Source: Candidatus Thorarchaeota archaeon
GTDB lineage: Archaea > Asgardarchaeota > Thorarchaeia > Thorarchaeales > Thorarchaeaceae
NCBI GenBank assembly: GCA_016840965.1
Contig: JAEORI010000130.1
Location: 1-8,004, forward strand
DNA: 8,004 nt
Direction: 5' to 3'
The position numbers were made by a program, and so were the translations under genes. Of the stretch, positions 1 through 6,188 are shown piece by piece. The notes beneath the pieces are model-generated. The model did not search any database. It saw nothing but the letters and a program-made list of their open reading frames with translations, and had not been told where the DNA came from. Numbering within the stretch: the first letter of the stretch is position 1; each line of letters begins with the position of its first letter.

Positions 1-734
1 ATTTCAGTGTGAACTCCCAAGTCCTTTGCATCAGAATTGATGAGGTTGGTTGTCACTGCTTTAGCTACAGTTCCGATGCCTACCTCAATTGTCGATTCAT
101 TTTCTATGAGTCTTGCAGCATATTCTCCAATGCGATTTTTTCTCTCACTAACCTCAGGTGGTTCGAACTCCCGTAGAGGTTCAGTGTATGGTACCAGATA
201 ATCCATCTCCTTAACATGAAGAAAGGAATCTCCATGAGTCACTGGCATTCGTTCATTCACTTGGGCAATCACTAGCTCTGCGCTTTCTGCTCCAGTCTTT
301 GTCACATCTACAGAAATTCCAAGTGAACAATAGCCAAACTCGTCCGGTGGACTCACTTGTACTAATGCGACATCAATTGGTATTCTTCTAGTTCTAAAGA
401 AGAATGGGATATCAGATAATGGTGCTGGCGTATAATCCGCACGTCCTTCGGAAACTGCATTTCGAATGTTGTCTGAAACAAAGAATGTGTTATGTCTGAA
501 CTGCGTCTGGAATTTTGGATCCGCTGATGGAGTGTTACCAATTGTGAGCAAATGGACGATTTCATTATCTGCCATTCTATCTGCATTCTTACCTAATTCC
601 TGAACAAGATGATATGGAACACCGCATCCTGTTCCGAGAAGGATGCGAGTCCCACGTCTGATTTTCGAAATAGCCTTTGCAGCAGTGACAATCTTGTCCT
701 TGTATTTCTCGGTCCAATCTCCTTTGGCATTCAT
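1..734 (-). CDS. Acetyl-CoA hydrolase / 4-hydroxybutyrate CoA-transferase family protein, 3' end outside window
   Basis: This gene runs off the left edge; about 244 codons are visible. Family members move CoA between acyl-CoA and a free acid (acetate, 4-hydroxybutyrate, succinate) or hydrolyse acetyl-CoA, through a glutamyl-CoA intermediate in the cytoplasm. Family signatures include PPDEFGYCSLGISVD in the N-terminal domain, NERMPVTHGDSF, and GIGTVAKAV, followed at the edge by LGVHTE. The Glu of that last motif is the final complete codon (bases 3-5, residue 244) and sits close to where 4-hydroxybutyrate CoA-transferases have their catalytic Glu. I chose the ATG at 734 because TGAGGCGA lies 6 nt upstream and because the protein then begins near WTEKYKDK, as family members do. 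The ATG at 770 would add 12 residues but has no SD. The gene follows cooC by about 71 nt with no visible terminator, so it is probably co-transcribed with the CODH/ACS genes. Substrate specificity cannot be told, and a C-terminal fusion cannot be excluded. Confidence 0.86.
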   Translation of the reverse strand, partial: MNAKGDWTEKYKDKIVTAAKAISKIRRGTRILLGTGCGVPYHLVQELGKNADRMADNEIVHLLTIGNTPSADPKFQTQFRHNTFFVSDNIRNAVSEGRADYTPAPLSDIPFFFRTRRIPIDVALVQVSPPDEFGYCSLGISVDVTKTGAESAELVIAQVNERMPVTHGDSFLHVKEMDYLVPYTEPLREFEPPEVSERKNRIGEYAARLIENESTIEVGIGTVAKAVTTNLINSDAKDLGVHTE

Positions 735-740
735 TCTTAG

Positions 741-748
741 TCGCCTCA
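741..748 (-). promoter_or_regulatory. Shine-Dalgarno site of the CoA-transferase gene
   Basis: TGAGGCGA on the minus strand matches the archaeal consensus GGAGGTGA at six of eight bases and lies 6 nt before the ATG at 734. It decides the start against the in-frame ATG at 770, which has only an A-rich, SD-less leader. Confidence 0.55.
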
Positions 749-805
749 GGTCAAAAGTACCATTCTGCATCTTTAGATTTGAGCGTTTCGAACTACTCTG
801 TTCCC

Positions 806-1615
806 CTAGGCGCCTTGCCCAAGTAACCTTAGCAGCGTGATTTCACTAAGTAATCCCAGTTTCTCAGCAATTGATTCAGCTGCTTTAACAGCAGGTGATT
901 TTCCATCCAGCTCAAACAACGACTCACCACGATAGTTGGCTCTTGAGAGTTCTTCATCGCTTGGAATCATTCCAATAAGATCCAATCCCTCAACCTCCAA
1001 CTTCATTCTGAGATCATTCTCCATATCTGGAGGAATCCGATTCCCAATCACAACAATCTTCTTGAACTCAATGTGAACCTCCTTAGCAAGGTCTCTTATC
1101 CTTAAGGCTGCATCATAGGCAGCTCTTGATGGATCAATAACAATAATGAGAACATCCACATTTCGGTTTGTACGTCTACTTAGGTGTTCAAGACCTGCAC
1201 TCATATCCATCAATGTGATTTCATAGTTCTGACTTAATGTATCTAGAATCTGTGTGAGAAGTCGGTTGACATAACAGTAGCAACCCTCACCTTCTGTTCT
1301 TCCCATAGCCAAAAAATCAAACTTTGGATTTTCCACAAGTGCCTCGAAAATCTCTCCCTCTAGAACATCTTGCTTAGCAACTTCTCCTGAGTATGTGCCA
1401 TCATCAATATCTTGACGAAGTCTCGTTGCTATAGAGCCCACTGATTTCTTGACCTCAATTCCAAGCGCTCGAGGGAGATTCATAACGGGGTCAGCATCAA
1501 CCACAAGAAGGTCTCTCTTAGTCTTCTCAGTAACAATTCGTGTGAGTAAAGCTGATGTTGTTGTTTTTCCCACACCACCTTTACCTGATACTGAGATTAC
1601 GAGACGTTCTCTCAT
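806..1615 (-). CDS. cooC: CooC/AcsF-type nickel-insertion ATPase for CODH/ACS maturation
   Basis: This is a MinD/SIMIBI-class P-loop ATPase of about 269 residues. Relatives (CooC for CODH, AcsF for acetyl-CoA synthase) use ATP-driven dimerisation to deliver nickel to the C-cluster or A-cluster. Visible are the deviant Walker A GKGGVGKTT (residues 11-19, signature Lys12), the switch-like DADP at 40-43, the metal-binding Cys-X-Cys pair C112/C114 in GCYCYVN, and a Walker B/switch II region around D137 followed by the family motif EHLSRRT. The length fits the family. The start is uncertain. ATG 1615 places the P-loop where CooC proteins have it and leaves 11 nt after cdhE, but its nearest SD (GAGGAG) is 14 nt away. 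ATG 1642 adds nine residues and overlaps cdhE by 16 nt, with GAGGG only 3 nt upstream. It follows cdhE directly and is surely in the same transcript. Whether it serves CdhA, CdhC or both cannot be told. The symbol denotes the family; acsF would be equally fair. Confidence 0.92.
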   Translation of the reverse strand: MRERLVISVSGKGGVGKTTTSALLTRIVTEKTKRDLLVVDADPVMNLPRALGIEVKKSVGSIATRLRQDIDDGTYSGEVAKQDVLEGEIFEALVENPKFDFLAMGRTEGEGCYCYVNRLLTQILDTLSQNYEITLMDMSAGLEHLSRRTNRNVDVLIIVIDPSRAAYDAALRIRDLAKEVHIEFKKIVVIGNRIPPDMENDLRMKLEVEGLDLIGMIPSDEELSRANYRGESLFELDGKSPAVKAAESIAEKLGLLSEITLLRLLGQGA

Positions 1616-1626
1616 TGTTGTGGTTT

Positions 1627-1635
1627 TCACTCCTC
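1627..1635 (-). promoter_or_regulatory. Candidate SD overlapping the cdhE stop, ahead of cooC
   Basis: GAGGAGTGA on the minus strand forms the last codons of cdhE (Glu-Glu-stop) and is the only strong purine-rich tract ahead of ATG 1615. The 14-nt spacing from AGGAG is longer than at the other junctions, so the assignment is tentative. Confidence 0.35.
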
Positions 1636-3042
1636 TTTCCATTTACCCTCTTGCACATACTTGCCAATTCCACTCGAATCTTGCGGACCAACTTTTACAG
1701 TCCAGCCACTTGCTTCTTCGGTTTCACCACTGATTCTAGCTGCCATCCCTGGACTTATCAGAATCCTATGATTCACCTTATCAGCGACTTTGTATTCCTC
1801 AAGAGTTTCTGCCACTTTTTCAGCTGTGAGTTTACGACCCGCGACAGCTGACTGCACGCTCATTCCCTCGGTATCTACAACAACCAGATATGTATCAACG
1901 CCTGCTTGTTTGATGTCACTCTCAACAGTGAAGTAAGTGAGTGCAAAATTGGTTGTATACATAACTGGCGAGTCTGGTCCAACAGTCCCAAACTCCTTCA
2001 ATCCAGACTCAACAGCAACAGGTTTCACAGGATCCGTATAGAGGTTACTTCTAAGGAATGTTGTTGGAAGGTTTGTCCACATATCTAAGCTATGAAGCAC
2101 AACTAGATCTGCATATCTCACAATGAGTGCTGCGGCTGTGAGTACTTCATTCCATTTTGTTAACTCAGGTGCTTCACCCTCTCTGTGATCAGCCCACACT
2201 CCAATTGGTGCAGCAAGAGTGGGGTAACCAAGCAACTCATTCTCTTCATTAATTGCAGAACGTCTGATTTGCGTGAAATTGTCAACTGATGTCCCAAGAC
2301 CTGTTTTTGATAGAGTTCCTGGATCCAGTACAATGTCTTCAACGCCCAACGCTCTTAACGTGTTCACGAGAGATGATAGATTATCAAGACTTCCAGGCGC
2401 ATACGCCACCAGTGGTAAGTTATGCTTTGCAGCAATCTCTCCTACTTCCGCCCATGTATCTAGAGTGGCTGCGTAAAGGAGTGGTCTTTTTTCTGCAATC
2501 GTATTCGCAGCGGCAGCAAGCATCTCTGGATTCAGAGAACATAGCATTATGGGCCAGCTGGTCAACTCAGTCAATTTCTTTGCAGCAGTGGCAAAAGTCT
2601 TGGGATCCTGCGAAACGCCTCTGAGGGCAATTCCATCCAAGCGGAGGTTGGTTCCAATGTAGATATAGGTCCAATCTTCTATTGCTTTTACTCTAGCCGC
2701 AAATGCGTCAGCTGCAAGATTGTCTGGAATGTCTATGAAGAACGAAGTTGGGTTTGAATATCTAAGATCATGTCTATACAGCACCAGTTTTCCGCCGATG
2801 CTTGTAGCATTTTCACCAATGCCAATAACAACCTCCCTTACTGGGGGTCTAACAAGATTCTTCAGTTTCTCTAGTTTCTTAGCATACTTTGCATCCTTGA
2901 ATAATGGGGTACAAGCCTTGAGTTTCACAGTATGCTCAGCCATTTTTGTAGCAAATGCCATACAATTGGCTTCTCCGCACTCCTGGCAATTTGTACCGGG
3001 GAGCAAGGGGTATATTTCTAATGGACCTGGTAGCTTTGCCAT
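1627..3042 (-). CDS. cdhE: CODH/ACS gamma subunit, large corrinoid iron-sulfur protein subunit
   Basis: The protein has 471 residues. With CdhD it forms the corrinoid iron-sulfur protein, which carries a methyl group on cobalt between tetrahydro(methano)pterin and the A-cluster of CdhC. The N-terminal 4Fe-4S motif is complete: C19-X2-C22-X4-C27-X16-C44, within the typical opening PLEIYPLLPGTNCQECGE. This cluster reductively reactivates Co(II). A TIM-barrel methyltransferase-like domain follows (about residues 90-340), then a C-terminal Rossmann-like corrinoid-binding domain (about 360-471). The start is the ATG at 3042: it has GGAGGGGA 7 nt upstream, lies 2 nt after the cdhD stop, and puts the Fe-S motif at the family position. 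An upstream in-frame ATG at 3123 would add 27 low-complexity residues overlapping cdhD and is rejected. Nothing is truncated or broken. Confidence 0.96.
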   Translation of the reverse strand: MAKLPGPLEIYPLLPGTNCQECGEANCMAFATKMAEHTVKLKACTPLFKDAKYAKKLEKLKNLVRPPVREVVIGIGENATSIGGKLVLYRHDLRYSNPTSFFIDIPDNLAADAFAARVKAIEDWTYIYIGTNLRLDGIALRGVSQDPKTFATAAKKLTELTSWPIMLCSLNPEMLAAAANTIAEKRPLLYAATLDTWAEVGEIAAKHNLPLVAYAPGSLDNLSSLVNTLRALGVEDIVLDPGTLSKTGLGTSVDNFTQIRRSAINEENELLGYPTLAAPIGVWADHREGEAPELTKWNEVLTAAALIVRYADLVVLHSLDMWTNLPTTFLRSNLYTDPVKPVAVESGLKEFGTVGPDSPVMYTTNFALTYFTVESDIKQAGVDTYLVVVDTEGMSVQSAVAGRKLTAEKVAETLEEYKVADKVNHRILISPGMAARISGETEEASGWTVKVGPQDSSGIGKYVQEGKWKEE

Positions 3043-3044
3043 TT

Positions 3045-4235
3045 TTATGTCCCCTCCGGTATGGGAAGTGCGGTCCAGTCCGGATATTCCTCCGGTTTGA
3101 CCATTCTTCTCTCTTTCATCCAATCAACAAGATCATGTACGGTTTTGATAGCTGCTGGATGCATCATCATGAAAAGATCATTTCCTGCGAGCAAAAGAGC
3201 TAGAGCAGTGACGCTTTCCCAAATTGGTCCTCTTAATTCTCTTGGACCCAGTTCAGGATTATTCAACCAAGCTTCTCTTGCAGCCCAAGCGTTCGTTGTT
3301 CCTGAGCTAATCGGAAAACGCAGTTCGTCGTCACCGAGCAGACCAGCAAGACGCATTCGTTGCATGATTGTAAATGCATACTCTAGACCATATCCTAAAG
3401 CTGCTGTCGTAGGGTCTATGACAATCTGTTCTGGTGTCAACCATTCAAAGAGTCTTCGATTTAGTTCCTTCTGCTGGTTGATGTCAATTGACGTCCAAGA
3501 TAACACAACTTGGTCGTGTTTCTTTGCTGCAATAGCAATATCCTCGTAAACATCAACAGTTGCAGAACATAGGAGTGTTCTCTCCCCCTCACAGACTTCT
3601 GCAGCTTTAGCCAAGACAGGTCCATCTTTCTCAGGATCACCTGCTGAACCTATGAGAATTGGGACCTTAACAGCTTGCAAGACTTCCTCGATTGTCTTTG
3701 CAGCATCGCTTGGTGACGTGTCACCTAGTCGACGGTCTGTGCTAATCAAATGAAGTGTGACAACATCTGCTCCAAACTTATCCACGACAAGCTTCGCCCA
3801 TGCTGCTGGATCTTCTAGAACCTCTTTGTAGTGCATTTTTACTGCCTTTGCTAATGATATAGGCATATCAAACACATCAGCTGCTACAATAGGTGGATGT
3901 TTTGGAGGCGCTTGAAACAGATCCCATGCTGGGGCAGTATGTCCCCCGATTGTCACAGTTTTACTTCTGGTACCTCCCTGCCCCTTAGTAGATCCAAGAG
4001 TAATCTCTTGGATAGTTTTGGTGTATGTACCAAGAGGTGGTGTAAATGAGGCTGGAATTAATGACTTTGGCATCTCCAGTGCTGGACGTGCTACAGCTTT
4101 TGCCACCTGTTGTACCATTGGACGCAATGCTAGCTTGAGCTCGTCAAGTTCTATCGTGACATTCTCAAGGATAAGTTCAGCAAAATCGCCGAACATATCA
4201 TCCAGCGAAGTGGTCCTTTCCTTGTCAGATGTCAT
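3045..4235 (-). CDS. cdhD: CODH/ACS delta subunit, small corrinoid protein subunit
   Basis: The 396-residue protein is the partner of CdhE in the corrinoid protein and helps hold and position the cobamide during methyl transfer. An N-terminal extension of about 80 residues, acidic at first (LDDMFGDFAELILENV), precedes a TIM-barrel domain. Typical stretches include IGGHTAPAWDLFQAPPKHPPIVAADVFD in two halves (about residues 97-124), ADVVTLHLISTD (156-167), ILIGSAGDPEKDGPVL (193-208), VIDPTTAALGYGLEY (272-286) and PISSGTTNAWAAREAW (308-323), all characteristic of archaeal CdhD. It has no Cys cluster motif, as expected for this subunit. The start overlaps the cdhC stop as ATGA (4 nt), implying translational coupling; the upstream SD is only a moderate AGGGGA at 9 nt. 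The stop lies 2 nt before cdhE, which keeps the two subunits of the heterodimer adjacent. Length is in the family range. Confidence 0.95.
   Translation of the reverse strand: MTSDKERTTSLDDMFGDFAELILENVTIELDELKLALRPMVQQVAKAVARPALEMPKSLIPASFTPPLGTYTKTIQEITLGSTKGQGGTRSKTVTIGGHTAPAWDLFQAPPKHPPIVAADVFDMPISLAKAVKMHYKEVLEDPAAWAKLVVDKFGADVVTLHLISTDRRLGDTSPSDAAKTIEEVLQAVKVPILIGSAGDPEKDGPVLAKAAEVCEGERTLLCSATVDVYEDIAIAAKKHDQVVLSWTSIDINQQKELNRRLFEWLTPEQIVIDPTTAALGYGLEYAFTIMQRMRLAGLLGDDELRFPISSGTTNAWAAREAWLNNPELGPRELRGPIWESVTALALLLAGNDLFMMMHPAAIKTVHDLVDWMKERRMVKPEEYPDWTALPIPEGT
3050..3057 (-). promoter_or_regulatory. Shine-Dalgarno site of cdhE
   Basis: GGAGGGGA on the minus strand ends 7 nt before the ATG at 3042. 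It lies inside the last codons of cdhD (Pro-Glu-Gly-Thr-stop) and fixes the cdhE start against the longer in-frame alternative at 3123. Confidence 0.75.
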
Positions 4236-5638
4236 TTCTTTTTGTCCCCTTTTCCTGTTCTTCGGATGATTACTTTCTCAGCATAGATCTTTGCGTTCTT
4301 GAAGATGATTTCAAGGCCGCCTCCTACACCTCCGACATAAGCTGTCATCTCACCCGGAACTGCCATATAATCAGTTCCTGCTTCATCCGAAGCAATGGCC
4401 GCCTCATCCACTTCCTCCAGCTCAACCCACCGTTCAGCCACAGGATGATCTTTCTGTTTGAGGAACGTCTTGAGGTCGCCAATACTCATGACCTCTTTTT
4501 CAGTTGGGATTTTGTCCCTTATCTCCTCTGGAATAAAGTCGTGGACCCGCTCTTTGATAGCCTCCGGCATCCAGACAATTCGGTTCCATCCATCATCAAC
4601 TTGCAAGAACTTTGGAGACCGCATATACTCAATAGATATGCCATGGAATCCTGGGACTTGACGACCTCCAGCTGTTGAATCAGCCATGCTTGAAAATGGC
4701 AACCCATTCACTGTATCGCCTTTGAAGTCTCTGTGTACAATTCCCAAGCCATCTACTTCTGGTATTACGAAGGCGATAGCTTCGAAACAGCCGCAACTCG
4801 TGTGTGGTTTTTCAAAGGCACTATAAAGTGCAACCGAATTCACCTTACCAAGGGATTTCTCCGTGTATGCTTGATTGACTCCAGCATACTCGCCCCGGAA
4901 CTCGTTAATTGTTTCACCTTTTGGTATCGCGTATAGTGGACCTTTTGGATCAACTCGAGCAGCAGCTCTTCCATCAAACCAACTTATTGCGCCACAGTTT
5001 GCGTACCGCTGTGGTGTGATTGTACAAACATGAGTAGGAGCAAATGACTGACATAATGAACATCCATAGAATGTATCTACTTCCGCGTCACTAAGCCCTC
5101 TTGCACGTTCGTCTCGTTGGTTGTATCTGTTAATCGCATCATCATAGCGTTCTGCAACAACATTCGGATCAGTGATGAATGTCACCTGAATCTTCTCTAT
5201 GATATTCATTTCACTCTTGAATAGTCGTATTAGAACTCTACCCAAGAACTCGAAAGAGTTGAAGCCCTTCTCAAAGGACTTCTTACTGAGTCTAATCCAG
5301 ATATCATACCGCTGATTGAGATGCATCATTCCCTCTACAAAGTTGACATACTCATGTATACGTCTTTCAATGACTCCTTCAAGGTCCGGTTCAATCTCTT
5401 TCCCAGCTACTTCTACGACTATTCCAAGAGGATGATAGCTTCCTTCCTCCATGTCCTTAAGGTCCGGACCAATTATAGTAATTTTTTCATCCTCGACATC
5501 ACCCATCTCTCGGGCAATTGCAAGTTCGAATTTTTGTTTCATATTTGGTCCACCAAGTTCGACAAACATATCTTTGCCTCGAACTCGCTCACCTTCGTAT
5601 ACTACTCCAATATCTACTGGAATGTCTTCAAATGACAT
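4232..5638 (-). CDS. cdhC: CODH/ACS beta subunit, acetyl-CoA synthase/decarbonylase (A-cluster)
   Basis: The 468-residue enzyme condenses the corrinoid methyl group, CO and CoA into acetyl-CoA, or runs in reverse. All A-cluster ligands are visible. Four Cys for the 4Fe-4S cubane lie in C193-X2-C196-X8-C205-X9-C215, the same spacing as bacterial AcsB. The C282-G-C284 pair binds the distal nickel, and C196 is the expected bridging residue. Family stretches include CQSFAPTHVCTITPQR, GAISWFDGRAAARVDPKGP, and the glycine-rich C-terminal YVGGVGGGLEIIFKNAKI followed by a Lys-rich tail. It lacks the bacterial N-terminal CODH-docking domain, which makes it the archaeal short form of usual length. The start ATG lies 1 nt after the cdhB stop, behind a strong GGAGGAGGT. 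The 3' end overlaps cdhD by 4 nt. Nickel loading probably depends on the CooC-like protein encoded further down. Confidence 0.97.
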   Translation of the reverse strand: MSFEDIPVDIGVVYEGERVRGKDMFVELGGPNMKQKFELAIAREMGDVEDEKITIIGPDLKDMEEGSYHPLGIVVEVAGKEIEPDLEGVIERRIHEYVNFVEGMMHLNQRYDIWIRLSKKSFEKGFNSFEFLGRVLIRLFKSEMNIIEKIQVTFITDPNVVAERYDDAINRYNQRDERARGLSDAEVDTFYGCSLCQSFAPTHVCTITPQRYANCGAISWFDGRAAARVDPKGPLYAIPKGETINEFRGEYAGVNQAYTEKSLGKVNSVALYSAFEKPHTSCGCFEAIAFVIPEVDGLGIVHRDFKGDTVNGLPFSSMADSTAGGRQVPGFHGISIEYMRSPKFLQVDDGWNRIVWMPEAIKERVHDFIPEEIRDKIPTEKEVMSIGDLKTFLKQKDHPVAERWVELEEVDEAAIASDEAGTDYMAVPGEMTAYVGGVGGGLEIIFKNAKIYAEKVIIRRTGKGDKKK

Positions 5639-5639
5639 T

Positions 5640-6188
5640 TTACTTACCTCCTCCTATAAGTTCAAGAATTTCGTCAAGAGATTCATGATACTGCTTCTCT
5701 TTCATATTCGGGAAGGACCACTTTGCGTGCGGCTGATAATATCTCCCGAGAGCAATCGCCACGATGTGTGGTGCAAAATTCATTACTCCAGACAGCATGG
5801 TCCATTGCATATAGTATGGCTGGCCATATATCAATATCATATCATAGGGTCCTGTGCCATGAGGTCCTTTCCAATCTGGGTCTTGTAGTCTATATGCAAG
5901 CTCCATAGCTCCCATTGATTTCGCCCCATCAAAACCTCTCTCAATGAATGCTTTAATGCTCCCACCTGTGGCAATCACAGGAATCTTGCCAGCTTTAGAA
6001 AGGGCTATCGCGTAATCTACCATGTTTCCTTTCCCATGTTTCTCATTAGGTGCTTCTGAGCCAACAATTAGAAGTGGCTTCTTGGCTTTTGATAGGTCTC
6101 TTTTGAGAACATCAGGTTTCGAAAGAGCTTTTGCGCTTTCAGGCCCACAGATCTCTCCAGTTTGCCAAGGAACAGGTTTCATTACCAT
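5640..6188 (-). CDS. cdhB: CODH/ACS epsilon subunit
   Basis: This 182-residue protein is the small partner of CdhA in the archaeal alpha2-epsilon2 CODH component. The fold in this family is DHS-like/Rossmann (NAD/FAD-binding superfamily); its role is not firmly settled, with structural support or flavin/electron-transfer contact proposed. Family features include PWQTGEICGPESAKAL near the N-terminus, the strand and loop KKPLLIVGSEA (36-46), GKIPVIATGGS (67-77), YDMILIYGQPYYMQW (115-129) and HIVAIALGRYYQPHAKWSFPN (141-161, with one variable residue). The first ATG (6188) is chosen over the Met two codons later because GGAGGTG lies 7 nt before it. The start overlaps the cdhA stop by one base (TAATG). 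The C-terminus ends LIGGGK, whose codons form the SD of cdhC. Presence of this subunit marks the complex as archaeal type. Confidence 0.95.
   Translation of the reverse strand: MVMKPVPWQTGEICGPESAKALSKPDVLKRDLSKAKKPLLIVGSEAPNEKHGKGNMVDYAIALSKAGKIPVIATGGSIKAFIERGFDGAKSMGAMELAYRLQDPDWKGPHGTGPYDMILIYGQPYYMQWTMLSGVMNFAPHIVAIALGRYYQPHAKWSFPNMKEKQYHESLDEILELIGGGK
5646..5654 (-). promoter_or_regulatory. Shine-Dalgarno site of cdhC
   Basis: GGAGGAGGT on the minus strand ends 7 nt before the cdhC ATG. It is embedded in the Gly-Gly-Gly codons that close cdhB and is among the strongest SD sites in the operon. Confidence 0.8.

Noticed and set aside
362..586. A 74-residue minus-strand open frame inside the CoA-transferase region
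   Set aside because: It is an alternative frame within the larger open frame that carries clear family motifs, and its protein resembles nothing recognisable.
735..805. Possible promoter or terminator between cooC and the CoA-transferase gene
   Set aside because: I found no TATA-like box with a BRE, no GC-rich hairpin and no poly-T tract on the minus strand, so read-through is the simpler view.
3043..3123. N-terminal extension of cdhE overlapping cdhD
   Set aside because: The strong SD before ATG 3042 and the family-typical N-terminus show the extension is not translated as part of CdhE.
3061..3549. A 162-codon plus-strand open frame opposite cdhD
   Set aside because: It is antisense to a strongly conserved gene, has no family features and is best explained as a shadow of cdhD codon use. 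The same applies to the plus-strand frames at 4229-4678, 5321-5635, 5451-5888 and 7595-7888.
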